NCBI RefSeq assembly: GCF_030157465.1
Contig: NZ_JAOAUU010000079.1
Span: forward strand, 62,001 to 126,000
Direction: 5' to 3'
Length of the DNA: 64,000 bases
Origin: Zoogloea sp.
GTDB taxonomy: Bacteria > Pseudomonadota > Gammaproteobacteria > Burkholderiales > Rhodocyclaceae
The notes beneath the pieces are model-generated. The model made no database searches. It was not told where the DNA came from and saw nothing but the letters and a program-made list of their open reading frames with translations. Shown piece after piece: positions 8,915 to 18,108 of this stretch (position 1 is the stretch's first letter; each line of letters starts with the position of its first letter). A program made the position numbers and the translations under genes.

Positions 8915-9376
8915 ATGTCCGCCATGGGAAAATTAAGCGAGACCCTCGCCCTTGCGCAAGAACGAGCACGGGCCATGAAGCTCCCCTACGCCGGAGCCCT
9001 TGTGCCCCGCGAAGCCTGGGATGTTCTGCAGCTCGCCCCCGGCGCCAAACTCGTCGACGTGCGTACCCGTGCCGAATGGGACTGGGTCGGCCGCGTGCCG
9101 GGCGCCGTCGAAATCGAATGGATGCTCTACCCCGGCAATGAGCCCAACGCCCATTTCCTGGCCCAGCTCAAGCGCCAGGTCGATCCCGAAGCACTGGTGA
9201 TGTTCCTGTGCCGCAGCGGCGCCCGCTCCAACATGGCCGCCAACCTGGCCGTGGCCTCGGGCTTCACCAACGCCTACAACATCCTGGAAGGTTTCGAAGG
9301 CGACAAGGACGCCAACGAACACCGCAACAAGATCGGCGGCTGGCGCCACGCCAACCTGCCGTGGACCCAGGGCTGA
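8915..9376 (+). CDS. Rhodanese-like sulfurtransferase domain protein
   Basis: The 153-residue single-domain protein carries LVDVRTRAEWDWVG and the active-site loop FLCRSGARS, a CX5R-type rhodanese loop with the persulfide-forming cysteine. It probably transfers sulfane sulfur in the cytoplasm. It lies 16 bases upstream of nadA, whose product is an oxygen-sensitive 4Fe-4S enzyme, so a role in sulfur supply or cluster care is an attractive inference but is not shown. The start could be the ATG at 8915 or the one at 8924; neither has a strong ribosome site. Confidence 0.88.
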   Translation: MSAMGKLSETLALAQERARAMKLPYAGALVPREAWDVLQLAPGAKLVDVRTRAEWDWVGRVPGAVEIEWMLYPGNEPNAHFLAQLKRQVDPEALVMFLCRSGARSNMAANLAVASGFTNAYNILEGFEGDKDANEHRNKIGGWRHANLPWTQG

Positions 9377-9392
9377 ATACCAAGGACCACCG

Positions 9393-10493
9393 ATGCAAGT
9401 CGCTCCCATCAGTTTCGACCGTTTCAACGCCCTCGCCGACGCCGACGCCCATGAGCGCATCCGCGCCGCTCGCGCCCGTCTCGGCGACAAGGCCGTGCTG
9501 CTGTGCCACCACTACCAGCGCGCCGACGTTTACCAGTACGCCGACATCACCGGCGACTCGCTGAAACTCTCCCGCCTCGCCGCCGAAACCGATGCCGAAT
9601 ACATCGTGTTCTGCGGCGTGCACTTCATGGCCGAAGTGGCGGACATCATGACCAAGCCCCACCAGCAGGCCATCCTGCCGGATCTGGCGGCCGGCTGCTC
9701 GATGGCCGACATGGCCAATCTGGCCAAGGTCGAGCGCTGCTGGCGCGAACTCACCGAAGTGCTCGAAACGCCGGACGAGATCATCACTCCGGTCACCTAC
9801 ATCAACTCCGCGGCCGATCTCAAGGCTTTCTGCGGCGAGCACGGCGGCATTGTGTGCACCTCCACCAACGCCCCGGTGATTCTCGATTGGGCCTTCGCCC
9901 AGCGTGAAAAGGTGCTGTTCTTCCCCGACCAGCACCTGGGCCGCTGGACCGGTTTCAAAAAGGACATCCCCCTCGACGAAATGGTGGTGTGGGATCCCGA
10001 CCTCGAATACGGCGGCCTCACCTTTGATCAGATCAAAAAAGCACGCATCCTGCTCTGGAAGGGGCACTGCTCGGTGCACCAGATGTTCCAGCCGGCGCAC
10101 ATCATCAAGTTCCGCAACCAGTACCCGGACGGCCTCGTCGTGTCGCACCCGGAAAGCGCCCTTGAAGTGTGCCGCCAATCGGATTTCGTCGGCTCCACCG
10201 AGTACATCATCAAGGTCATCAAGGATTCCGCCCCCGGCACCCGCTGGCTGGTCGGCACCGAGCTCAACCTGGTGAACCGCCTGGCCGAAGAGGTGAAGTC
10301 AGAGGGCAAGATCGTCCAGTTCATGGCCCCCACCGTCTGCATGTGCTCGACGATGCAGCGCATCGACCCCCAGCACCTGGCCTGGACACTCGAAAACCTG
10401 GCCGACGGCAAGGTGGTCAACCGCATCACCGTTCCCGAGCACGAAGCGACACTGGCCAGGATCGCCCTGCAGCGCATGCTCGCGGTGTCCTGA
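9393..10493 (+). CDS. nadA: Quinolinate synthase A
   Basis: NadA condenses iminoaspartate with dihydroxyacetone phosphate to quinolinate in de novo NAD synthesis, using a 4Fe-4S cluster. The 366 residues include AVLLCHHYQRADVYQYAD near the start, FCGVHFMAE, PDLAAGCSMAD with a cluster cysteine, and the C-terminal MAPTVCMCSTM. Length and motifs fit the long proteobacterial form. NadB, which supplies iminoaspartate, is not in the window. The gene follows the rhodanese gene closely and is probably co-transcribed with it, ending before a hairpin near 10607. Confidence 0.96.
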   Translation: MQVAPISFDRFNALADADAHERIRAARARLGDKAVLLCHHYQRADVYQYADITGDSLKLSRLAAETDAEYIVFCGVHFMAEVADIMTKPHQQAILPDLAAGCSMADMANLAKVERCWRELTEVLETPDEIITPVTYINSAADLKAFCGEHGGIVCTSTNAPVILDWAFAQREKVLFFPDQHLGRWTGFKKDIPLDEMVVWDPDLEYGGLTFDQIKKARILLWKGHCSVHQMFQPAHIIKFRNQYPDGLVVSHPESALEVCRQSDFVGSTEYIIKVIKDSAPGTRWLVGTELNLVNRLAEEVKSEGKIVQFMAPTVCMCSTMQRIDPQHLAWTLENLADGKVVNRITVPEHEATLARIALQRMLAVS

Positions 10494-10606
10494 AAACCGC
10501 CTGAAAACGCCCCGCCCGAAACCCGGGCGGCGGGCCTGGCGGCAAGAACCGCCACCTTGCTGGATCAGCCACACGAAAGAAGGCACACGCGAAGAAGTAA
10601 ACTCAA

Positions 10607-10631
10607 GACGGCGCTTCGGGCGCCGTCTTTC
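10607..10631 (+). terminator. Probable terminator after nadA
   Basis: AGACGGCGC and GCGCCGTCT flank a TTCGG loop, followed by a short T-rich stretch. A weaker GC-rich inverted repeat (around 10510-10532) lies between it and the nadA stop. The stem is strong but the T run is short, so termination efficiency is uncertain. Confidence 0.6.
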
Positions 10632-10695
10632 ATGGGGAGCTGCCGCGTGCGAAAGCCGCACCAAGCGTGCAGAATGGCCCAAAAGGGGAAAAACC

Positions 10696-11463
10696 ATGAA
10701 CACCTTGCGCATCTGCACCTACAACATCCACAAGGGTTTTTCCCAGTTCAACCGGCGCATGGTGATTCACGACCTGCGCGACCGCCTGCGCCTCTTGGGC
10801 GCCGACGTGGTTTTTCTGCAGGAAGTCCAGGGCCTGCACCTGCGCCACGCCCTGCGCCACGCCGACTGGCCCGTCCAGCCGCAGCATGAATTCCTCGCCC
10901 GCGACATGTGGCAGCAAACGGCCTACGGCGGCAACGCCATCTACGACCACGGCCACCACGGCAACGCCATCCTGAGTCGCCATCCCATCCTGTCCCAGGC
11001 CAACCAGGACATCTCCGACCACCGCTTCGAGAGCCGCGGGCTACTGCACTGCGAGATCAAGGTCACCGGTGTCGACCGCCCGGTGCATTGCGTCTGCGTG
11101 CACCTGGGCCTCACCGCCGGCAGCCGGCGCCGCCAGATGGCCGCGCTCGTCCAGCGCCTGGACGAACTCGCCCCCGACGGCGCCCCGCTGATCATCGCCG
11201 GCGACTTCAACGACTGGCGCAACCACGCCGACGACTGCCTCACCGAGCAGCTCGGCGTGCGCGAAGTCTTCGTGTCGCTACGCGGCCGGCCGGCGCGCAG
11301 TTTTCCGAGCACCCTGCCCGTGCTGCGCCTCGACCGCATCTACGTGCGCGGCTTTGCCGTCGACAAGGCCGAAGTCCACTACGGCCTGCCCTGGAGCCAC
11401 ATCTCCGACCACGCAGCCCTCACCACCCAGTTGCGCCCGGTGGCGCCCGCCGCAGGCCGATGA
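10696..11463 (+). CDS. Endonuclease/exonuclease/phosphatase (EEP) family protein, YbhP-like
   Basis: The 255-residue protein has the EEP metal-dependent phosphohydrolase motifs: CTYNIHKG near the start, VFLQEVQG with the metal-binding Glu, GNAILSRHPI, IIAGDFNDW and the terminal HISDHAAL. It overlaps the next gene, a ClsB-type cardiolipin synthase, in ATGA. E. coli has the same pairing (ybhP next to clsB), which argues for a role in phospholipid metabolism and against one in DNA repair. Substrate is not known from sequence. No signal peptide is seen, so it is cytoplasmic or membrane-associated through its partner. Confidence 0.85.
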   Translation: MNTLRICTYNIHKGFSQFNRRMVIHDLRDRLRLLGADVVFLQEVQGLHLRHALRHADWPVQPQHEFLARDMWQQTAYGGNAIYDHGHHGNAILSRHPILSQANQDISDHRFESRGLLHCEIKVTGVDRPVHCVCVHLGLTAGSRRRQMAALVQRLDELAPDGAPLIIAGDFNDWRNHADDCLTEQLGVREVFVSLRGRPARSFPSTLPVLRLDRIYVRGFAVDKAEVHYGLPWSHISDHAALTTQLRPVAPAAGR

Positions 11464-12620
11464 CCATCACCTGGATGCGCGGCAACGCGCTGGACCTGCT
11501 CGAAAACGGTTGCGAGTTTTTCCCCGCCCTGCAGGCGGCCATCGACGCCGCCGAGGCCGAGATTTTTCTCGAAACCTACATTTTTGCCAACGACGAAACC
11601 GGCCACGGCATCGCTGCAGCCCTGCGCCGCGCCGCCGGCCGCGGCGTGACGGTGCGCCTGATGGTGGATGGATTCGGCGGACGCGATTTCGTCGCCGGCC
11701 TGATGGACGAGCTGGCCGCCGGCGGCGTCAACGTGCTGATTTACCGCCGCGAAGTCACCACGCTGTCGCTGCGCCGCCACCGCCTGCGCCGCCTGCACCG
11801 CAAGCTGGCGGTGATCGACGGCCGCGTCGCCTTCGTCGGCGGCATCAACATCACCAGCGATTTCGACGACCCCGCCCTCACGGCGCCGCGCCAGGACTAC
11901 TCGGTGCGTGTCACCGGCCCGCTGCTGGGCCCCATCCACGGCAGCGTCACCCGCGTCTGGGAGCTCGTGTCCTGGGCCTCCTTTCGCAAACGCCGGCGCC
12001 TGCCCGCCAGCCCGCCGGTCTTTCCCGAGCCCCGTGGCGACGTCGAGGCCGCCTTCCTGATCCGTGACAACCTCCGCCACCGGCGCGAAATCGAAGACGC
12101 CTACCTCCTCGCCTTTGCCACCGCACGCCGCGAAATCGTGGTGGCCAACGCCTATTTCCTGCCCGGCCGGCGCTTCCGCCAGGCCTTGCTGAGCGCAGCC
12201 AAACGCGGCGTGCGCGTCACCCTGATGACCCAGGGCTGGACCGACCACCCATTGACCCAACGCGCCACCCGCGCCCTCTACGGGCAGTTTCTTGCCGGCG
12301 GCGTACGCATTTTTGAATATCACCGCAGCCAACTGCACGCCAAGGTGGCGGTGGTGGACGATATCTGGGCCACCGTCGGCTCCAGCAATATCGACCCCTT
12401 CAGCCTGCTCCTGGCCCGCGAAGCCAACCTCGTCGTGCGCGACGCCCGTTTCGCCGAAGACCTGCACCAACGCCTGGACCGGGCCATGGCCGACGGCGGC
12501 CGTGAAATCTCGGCCAACGGACGGGAACGCGGCTCGCGCCTGCAACGGGTTCTCAACTGGGCAGCCTACGGCCTCGTCCGCCTCCTGATCGGCATCGCCG
12601 GCTACGGCAACCGGCACTGA
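11460..12620 (+). CDS. clsB: Cardiolipin synthase B-type phospholipase D family protein
   Basis: The 386-residue product carries two HKD motifs, HRKLAVIDGRVAFVGGIN and HAKVAVVDDIWATVGSSN, the signature of phosphatidyltransferases. ClsB-type enzymes lack the N-terminal membrane helices of ClsA, and none is seen here. They make cardiolipin or phosphatidylglycerol at the inner membrane. I placed the start at the ATG overlapping the preceding EEP gene's stop; the open frame extends much further upstream only as a shadow. The last 25 residues are hydrophobic and could be an anchor. A hairpin (CCGCGA/TCGCGG) follows the stop. Confidence 0.92.
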   Translation: MTITWMRGNALDLLENGCEFFPALQAAIDAAEAEIFLETYIFANDETGHGIAAALRRAAGRGVTVRLMVDGFGGRDFVAGLMDELAAGGVNVLIYRREVTTLSLRRHRLRRLHRKLAVIDGRVAFVGGINITSDFDDPALTAPRQDYSVRVTGPLLGPIHGSVTRVWELVSWASFRKRRRLPASPPVFPEPRGDVEAAFLIRDNLRHRREIEDAYLLAFATARREIVVANAYFLPGRRFRQALLSAAKRGVRVTLMTQGWTDHPLTQRATRALYGQFLAGGVRIFEYHRSQLHAKVAVVDDIWATVGSSNIDPFSLLLAREANLVVRDARFAEDLHQRLDRAMADGGREISANGRERGSRLQRVLNWAAYGLVRLLIGIAGYGNRH

Positions 12621-12704
12621 CGCCGGGCCCGAACCTGCCGCGAAGCCTGCTCGCGGCGGATTCTGCCTTCCTTCATACTTTTGATTTTCGTCCCCGTGCC
12701 CGCC

Positions 12705-13190
12705 ATGTATTCCGCCCCCGCCTTCGAAACCAAAATCTGCCCGCCCGACGAACTCGCCGCACGCGTCGCCACGCTGCCCCGTCCGCTGGTGTTCACCAAC
12801 GGCTGCTTCGACATCCTGCACCGCGGCCACGTCACCTACCTCGGCCAGGCCCGCGCGCTCGGCGCAGCGATGGTCGTGGCGCTCAACAGCGACGCCTCGG
12901 TACGCCGCCAGGGCAAGGGCGACGACCGTCCGATCAACACCCTCGCCGACCGCCTCGCCGTGATGGCCGCGCTGGGCTGCGTCGACCTCGTCACCTGGTT
13001 CGACGAAGACACGCCCCTCAACACCATTCTTGCGTGCCAACCCGACGTACTCGTCAAGGGCGGCGACTGGGCGCCCGAGCGCATCGTCGGCGCGCCGGAA
13101 ACCCTGGCCCGCGGCGGCAGCGTGCACTCCATCCCCTTCGAGCACCTGCGCTCCACCACCGCCCTGCTCGAAAAAATCCGCCGGCTGTAA
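12705..13190 (+). CDS. rfaE2: D-beta-D-heptose 1-phosphate adenylyltransferase
   Basis: This cytidylyltransferase-fold enzyme makes ADP-heptose for lipopolysaccharide inner core. The 161-residue protein contains the nucleotidyltransferase signature [16 protein letters not shown], then GDDRPIN and [18 protein letters not shown], and corresponds to the C-terminal half of E. coli HldE. The kinase half is a separate gene elsewhere, as is common in betaproteobacteria. The start at 12705 gives the usual family length; an in-frame codon 24 bases upstream is less likely. Confidence 0.92.
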   Translation: MYSAPAFETKICPPDELAARVATLPRPLVFTNGCFDILHRGHVTYLGQARALGAAMVVALNSDASVRRQGKGDDRPINTLADRLAVMAALGCVDLVTWFDEDTPLNTILACQPDVLVKGGDWAPERIVGAPETLARGGSVHSIPFEHLRSTTALLEKIRRL

Positions 13191-13223
13191 AACGCGGGCC
13201 ATCCATCTGCAAAGCTTCTTGTC

Positions 13224-13287
13224 CTGTTCAAAAATGAACAGTCGCTTGGCTTTCGTTAGTTCTAAAATCAACAAATACACGAAAGCC
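13224..13287 (+). promoter_or_regulatory. Two inverted repeats in the cysK leader
   Basis: CTGTTCA-AAAA-TGAACAG at 13224-13241 is a perfect 7-base dyad. It is followed by a 9-base inverted repeat, GGCTTTCGT at 13248-13256 and ACGAAAGCC at 13279-13287, around a 22-base AT-rich loop. Both lie in the AT-rich 118-base gap before cysK. They could be an operator plus a leader hairpin; no T run follows, so they are not an ordinary terminator. Confidence 0.45.
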
Positions 13288-13308
13288 CAAAATGGGATGG
13301 AGAAACCG

Positions 13309-14241
13309 ATGCGCATTGCAAACAACGTGGCCGAACTCGTCGGCAACACCCCGCTGGTCAAGCTCAACCGCCTGGCGCCCGCCAGCGGCGCCACCGTCGC
13401 CCTCAAGCTGGAATTCTTCAACCCGGCCCACAGCGTGAAGGACCGCATCGCCGTGGCCATGCTCGACGCGGCCGCGGCCGCCGGCAAGATCAAGCCCGAC
13501 ACCATCATTCTCGAGCCCACCTCCGGCAACACCGGCATCGGCCTGGCGATGGTCTGCGCGGCCCGCGGCTACAAGTGCGCCTTTGTGATGCCCGAAACCA
13601 TGAGCCGCGAACGCAAGCTGCTGCTCAAGGCCTACGGCGCAGACCTGATCCTCACCCCCGGGCCCGAAGGCATGCCCGGCGCGATAAAGAAGGCCGATGA
13701 GCTGGCCGCCGCCGATTCCCGCTACTTCATTCCGCAGCAATTCGACAACCCCGCCAACCCGGCCATCCACCGGGCCACCACGGCCGAGGAAATCTGGGCC
13801 GACACCGACGGCCAGGTGGATATCTTCGTGGCCGGCGTCGGCACCGGCGGCACCGTCACCGGCGTGGGCGAAGCGCTCAAGGCCAAAAAGCCCGCCGTCA
13901 GGGTCGTCGCGGTCGAGCCGGCCGCCAGCCCCGTGCTGTCGGGTGGCAACCGTGGCCCGCACCCGATCCAGGGCATCGGCGCCGGCTTCGTGCCGGGCAT
14001 CCTCAACACCGCCGTGTACGACGAAATTGTGCAGGTTCCCAACGACGCAGCCCTCGACACCGCCCGCAAGCTGGCAACCCAGGAAGGCCTGCTGGTCGGC
14101 ATCTCGTCCGGCGCCGCGGTGTGGGCGGCACTGCAGGTGGCCGAAAGGCCCGAAAACGCCGGCAAGCTGATCGTCGTGATCATCCCGTCCTTCGGCGAGC
14201 GCTACCTGTCCACCGTGCTGTTCCAGCACTTGGAAGTTTAA
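13309..14241 (+). CDS. cysK: Cysteine synthase A (O-acetylserine sulfhydrylase)
   Basis: CysK makes cysteine from O-acetylserine and sulfide using pyridoxal phosphate. The 310-residue protein shows [10 protein letters not shown] with the PLP lysine, the substrate loop [10 protein letters not shown], the phosphate-binding [10 protein letters not shown] and the CysK-type end [11 protein letters not shown] chose the ATG at 13309, preceded by GGAG at a good spacing; the open frame upstream overlaps rfaE2 in another frame. It precedes a MalY/PatB-type lyase acting on cysteine-related thioethers, so the two genes belong to sulfur amino acid metabolism. Confidence 0.95.
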   Translation: MRIANNVAELVGNTPLVKLNRLAPASGATVALKLEFFNPAHSVKDRIAVAMLDAAAAAGKIKPDTIILEPTSGNTGIGLAMVCAARGYKCAFVMPETMSRERKLLLKAYGADLILTPGPEGMPGAIKKADELAAADSRYFIPQQFDNPANPAIHRATTAEEIWADTDGQVDIFVAGVGTGGTVTGVGEALKAKKPAVRVVAVEPAASPVLSGGNRGPHPIQGIGAGFVPGILNTAVYDEIVQVPNDAALDTARKLATQEGLLVGISSGAAVWAALQVAERPENAGKLIVVIIPSFGERYLSTVLFQHLEV

Positions 14242-14364
14242 AACCGCGCACAAATCTGCTGCGCGCCCGGGGCTGCACAGCGATACTGCCGCAGCACACG
14301 TCCGGCAGCCCTGCTGCTGGCCGCCCCGGGTCTGCCCGCCACGATTTCTTCACGGTTTTTTGAA

Positions 14365-15519
14365 TTGAACTCCTTCGACTTCAACACCAGCCCCGATCGC
14401 GCCGGCACCGACAGCATCAAGTGGCGCCGCTACGCCGGCCGCGACGTGATCCCCATGTGGGTGGCCGACATGGATTTCGCCGCCCCGCCGGCAATCATCG
14501 ACGCCCTTCACGCACGCATCGACCACCGCGTGTTCGGCTACGCCGATCCCTGGCCTTCGCTTGCCGAAGCGGTCATCGAAGGCATCGCCCGCGACCACGC
14601 CTGGCGCATCCAGCCCGAATGGCTGGTGTGGCTGCCCGGCGTCGTCACCGGCTTCAACGTCGCAGTACGCGCCGTTGGCCAGCCCGGAGACGGCGTCTTC
14701 ACCGCCACGCCGGTCTATCCGCCCTTCCTGCACGCGGCGGCCAACTTCGATCAACGCCTCGTCACCGCGCCGCTGGCGCACAGCGGCACGCGCTGGGAAT
14801 GGGACTGGCCCGCCACCGAGGCCGCGCTCCAGGACAAGGTGCGGCTGTTCATGCTGTGCAACCCGCACAACCCCGTCGGGCGCGTCTTCGAGCATGCCGA
14901 ACTCAGCCGCATCGCCGAACTGGCCGAGCGCCACGATCTCATCATCTGCTCCGACGAAATCCACTGCGGCCTCGTCCTCGATCCGGCAAGGCCGCACATT
15001 CCGATCGCCACCCTCGACGAGGCCGTCGCCCGCCGCACCATCACGCTGATGGCGCCCTCCAAAACCTGGAACATCCCGGCCCTCTACTGCGCCTTCGCCA
15101 TCATCCCCGACGCCGCGCTGCGCACCCGCTACAAGCGCGCGATGGCCGGCATCGTGCCCCATGTAAATGTGCTCGGCCTCACCGCCACCGAAATTGCCTA
15201 CCGGGATTGCGGCCCCTGGCGCGAAGCCCTCCTCGACACCCTGCGCGCCAATGCGGCCCGGGTTTTCAAGGCCATCAATGCGCTGCCCGGCCTGTCCACC
15301 ACGCCCGTCGAAGCCACTTACCTGGCCTGGATCGACTGTCGCGCGCTCATTGCCGAACGCGGCATTGCCAACGCCGCAGCGTTTTTTGAAGCCGCCGGGG
15401 TCGGCCTTTCCGACGGCAAGGACTTCGGCCTGCCAGGCTTCGTGCGGCTCAATTTCGGCTGTCCGCCGGCCCGCCTGGAGGAAGGTCTGGAACGCATTCG
15501 ACGCGCCGTGATTTCATGA
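14365..15519 (+). CDS. patB: MalY/PatB family cystathionine beta-lyase / aminotransferase
   Basis: This is a fold-type I PLP enzyme of 384 residues. Visible features are DSIKWRRY and PMWVADMDF at the N-terminus, the cofactor-site LCNPHNPVGR, DEIHCGLV, and APSKTWNIPAL with the Schiff-base lysine. MalY/PatB enzymes cleave cystathionine or related C-S bonds to give pyruvate, ammonia and a thiol. The start is a TTG, with no clear ribosome site, but the next ATG is too far in and the chosen start matches the family N-terminus. Whether its natural substrate is cystathionine is uncertain. Confidence 0.85.
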   Translation: MNSFDFNTSPDRAGTDSIKWRRYAGRDVIPMWVADMDFAAPPAIIDALHARIDHRVFGYADPWPSLAEAVIEGIARDHAWRIQPEWLVWLPGVVTGFNVAVRAVGQPGDGVFTATPVYPPFLHAAANFDQRLVTAPLAHSGTRWEWDWPATEAALQDKVRLFMLCNPHNPVGRVFEHAELSRIAELAERHDLIICSDEIHCGLVLDPARPHIPIATLDEAVARRTITLMAPSKTWNIPALYCAFAIIPDAALRTRYKRAMAGIVPHVNVLGLTATEIAYRDCGPWREALLDTLRANAARVFKAINALPGLSTTPVEATYLAWIDCRALIAERGIANAAAFFEAAGVGLSDGKDFGLPGFVRLNFGCPPARLEEGLERIRRAVIS

Positions 15520-15589
15520 TCTAGCGCAACAGATCCGGCATGCCGACGCGCATACTTCACGCGTTGGCTTCCCACCGCCGGAGGTTTTC

Positions 15590-17404
15590 GTGAGCGCACT
15601 CCCGTCAGACGAATCTGCCGCCCTCGACGGCATCCTGCAGCGACACCGGCACGATCCGACCCGCCTGCTGCAAATCCTCATCGACGCCCAGGACATCGCC
15701 GGCTGGCTACCGGCCCCGGTCCTGACCCGCATCGCGGCGGGGCTCGATATCCCCCGCGCCCGGGTCGAGGGCGTCGCCGGTTTCTACAGTTTTCTCTATA
15801 CCCGCCCGGTGGGCCGCTACCGGGTGCTGTTCTCCGACAACATCACCGACCGCATGCTCGGCAACGCCGAACTGCTCGATGCCCTGTGCCGCAAGCTGTG
15901 GATCGAGCCCGGCAAGATGTCGGAAGACGGGCTGGTCAGCGTCACCACCACGTCGTGCACCGGATTGTGCGACCAGGGCCCGGCGATGCTGGTCAATGGC
16001 CAGGCCATCGGACAGCTCAACCACCGGCGGATCAACGAAATCGCCGAAATGATCCGCCAGCAGCGCCCGCTCGAGCTGTGGCCCGCCGAATTCTTCCAGG
16101 TGGACGACAACATCCGCCTCAAGGGCGCCCTGCTTGGCCTTGAAATGGCGCCGGGCGAGGCCCTCAAGGCGGCCATCGCCCGCGGTCCGGAAGGCTGGCT
16201 CGCCGAAATGCAGGCCTCCAACCTGCGCGGACGCGGCGGTGCGGGCTTTGCCACCGCCGTCAAATGGGCCAGCGCCCGCAACGCCCCCGGTGAATTGAAA
16301 GTCATCGTCTGCAACGCCGACGAAGGCGAGCCCGGCACGTTCAAGGATCGCGTCCTCCTGAACCGCTACGCCGACCTCGTCTTCGAAGGCATGAGCCTCG
16401 CCGCCTGGGCCGTGGGCGCCGGCGAAGGCTTTGTCTACCTGCGCGGCGAGTACCGCTACCTGCGCCCGCAACTTGAAGCCGTGCTGGCCTGCCGCCGCGA
16501 AGCCGGCCTGCTGGGCAAAAACATCCTCGGTCAGCCGGGTTTCGACTTCGACATCCAGATCCACCTCGGCGCCGGCGCCTATGTGTGCGGCGAAGAAAGC
16601 GCGCTCATCGAATCGCTCGAAGGCAAGCGCGGCACCCCGCGCATCCGCCCGCCCTTCCCCGTCATCAAGGGCTACCTGGGCCGGCCGACGGTCGTGAACA
16701 ACGTCGAAACCCTGGCCAAGACCTGCCTCGTCGCCCTTCACGGCGGCGCAGACTTTGCCGCCACGGGCACCGCCCAGTCGGCCGGCACCAAGCTCATCTC
16801 CATTTCCGGCGACTGCGCCATGCCGGGCATCTACGAATACCCCTTCGGCGCCCAGATCAGCCGCATTCTCGAAGACTGCGGCGCCAGCGACACCCAGGCC
16901 ATCCAGGTCGGCGGCGCCTCCGGCATCTGTCTTGCAAGCTACGAATTCCAGCGCCGCATCGCCTACGAAGACGTGCCCACCGCCGGCGCCTTCATGATTT
17001 TCGACGGCACCCGCGATCTTTTCGAAGTCGCCCGCGCCTTCATCCATTTCTTCGCCCACGAAAGTTGCGGTTTCTGCACCCCGTGCCGCGTCGGCACCTC
17101 GCTGCTCAAGGGTTTCATGGACAAGCTGGCCGACGGCCACGGCGCCAAGGCCGATCTCAACGACATCGACTGGATCGACCGCCTGCTCAAGAACGCCAGC
17201 CACTGCGGCCTCGGCAGCGCCTCGCCCAACCCGGTGATCGATACCCTGCAAAAATTCCGCCCGGCCTACGAGCGGCGGCTGGTGTCGCTGGATTTCGAGC
17301 CCGCCTTCGACCTCGACGCAGCCCTTGCCGAAGCCCGCCAGCTCACCGCCCGCAACGACCCCGGCGCCCATCTCAAGACCCACGAGGAGGAGGAAGAAAA
17401 ATGA
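15590..17404 (+). CDS. hoxF: NAD-reducing hydrogenase, diaphorase subunit HoxF
   Basis: HoxF carries FMN and the NAD(H) site of the cytoplasmic bidirectional NiFe hydrogenase. The 604-residue length equals that of the Cupriavidus necator protein (about 602). An N-terminal NuoE-like domain (residues 1-170) has the 2Fe-2S motif TTSCTGLCDQGPAM. The NuoF-like part follows with GRGGAGFATAVKW, CNADEGEPGTFKDR (FMN/NAD site), YVCGEESALIESLEG and the 4Fe-4S motif SCGFCTPCR. Translation starts at GTG after a GGAG ribosome site. The stop overlaps hoxU in ATGA. About 70 bases separate it from patB, with no convincing promoter seen. Confidence 0.96.
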   Translation: MSALPSDESAALDGILQRHRHDPTRLLQILIDAQDIAGWLPAPVLTRIAAGLDIPRARVEGVAGFYSFLYTRPVGRYRVLFSDNITDRMLGNAELLDALCRKLWIEPGKMSEDGLVSVTTTSCTGLCDQGPAMLVNGQAIGQLNHRRINEIAEMIRQQRPLELWPAEFFQVDDNIRLKGALLGLEMAPGEALKAAIARGPEGWLAEMQASNLRGRGGAGFATAVKWASARNAPGELKVIVCNADEGEPGTFKDRVLLNRYADLVFEGMSLAAWAVGAGEGFVYLRGEYRYLRPQLEAVLACRREAGLLGKNILGQPGFDFDIQIHLGAGAYVCGEESALIESLEGKRGTPRIRPPFPVIKGYLGRPTVVNNVETLAKTCLVALHGGADFAATGTAQSAGTKLISISGDCAMPGIYEYPFGAQISRILEDCGASDTQAIQVGGASGICLASYEFQRRIAYEDVPTAGAFMIFDGTRDLFEVARAFIHFFAHESCGFCTPCRVGTSLLKGFMDKLADGHGAKADLNDIDWIDRLLKNASHCGLGSASPNPVIDTLQKFRPAYERRLVSLDFEPAFDLDAALAEARQLTARNDPGAHLKTHEEEEEK

Positions 17405-18108
17405 CCAAGCAGTTTCTCCTCGACGGCCAGCCCGTGCCCTTCGAAGACGGACAAACCGTTCTCGAAGCCGCCCGCGCCGCCGGCCACTACATTCCCAGCC
17501 TGTGCTGGCACAAGGATTTTCCGCCCCACGGCAGCTGCAAGCTGTGCGTAGTGAAAGCGGCCGGGCGCCACGTCTCGGCCTGCGCCACGCCCGCCAAGGA
17601 AGGCTGGGAAGTGGAAAGCAACACCCCCGAGATCAACGGTGAGCGCCGCGGCCTGCTGCAAATGCTGCTCGTCGAGGGCAACCACTTCTGCCCCTCGTGC
17701 GAAAAAAGCGGCGACTGCGAACTCCAGGCCCTCGGCTACGAATACGAAGTGCTCACCCCGCGCTTCCGGCACTTCTTTCCCGACCGCCCGGTGGACGCCT
17801 CCCACCCCGACGTGCTGCTCGACTTCAACCGCTGCATCTTCTGCGAACTGTGCGTGCGCGCCAGCCGTGACATCGACGGCAAATCGGTCTTCGCCCTCAC
17901 CGGCCGCGGCATCGACAAACACCTGGTCGTCAACGCCGAATCCGGCCGCCTCGCCGACACCGACTTTGCGAAGACCGACCGCGCCGCCAACATCTGCCCG
18001 GTCGGCGTGATCCTGCACAAAAGGGTCGGCTTCGCGGTGCCCATCGGCGAGCGCACTTTCGATCTCGCCACGATCAGCGAAAAAACGCTCAAGGAGGGTT
18101 CGTCATGA
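17401..18108 (+). CDS. hoxU: NAD-reducing hydrogenase, diaphorase small subunit HoxU
   Basis: HoxU is the iron-sulfur relay between HoxF and the hydrogenase dimer, related to the N-terminus of NuoG. The 235-residue product (C. necator HoxU: about 234) has an N-terminal 2Fe-2S ferredoxin domain with CWHKDFPPHGSCKLC, a His/Cys-liganded cluster motif HFCPSCEKSGDCELQ, and NRCIFCELCVR with a later ICPVG for a 4Fe-4S cluster. It overlaps both hoxF and hoxY in ATGA junctions, so subunits are likely made in stoichiometric amounts. Confidence 0.95.
   Translation: MTKQFLLDGQPVPFEDGQTVLEAARAAGHYIPSLCWHKDFPPHGSCKLCVVKAAGRHVSACATPAKEGWEVESNTPEINGERRGLLQMLLVEGNHFCPSCEKSGDCELQALGYEYEVLTPRFRHFFPDRPVDASHPDVLLDFNRCIFCELCVRASRDIDGKSVFALTGRGIDKHLVVNAESGRLADTDFAKTDRAANICPVGVILHKRVGFAVPIGERTFDLATISEKTLKEGSS

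Noticed and set aside
11379-13538. 719-codon minus-strand frame opposite clsB and rfaE2
   Set aside because: Shadow of two recognised genes; low-complexity Ala/Gly/Val composition and no domain.
15536-15552. Possible sigma-54 promoter before hoxF
   Set aside because: The GG and GC dinucleotides are eleven bases apart, not ten, and the -12 region does not resemble TTGC.
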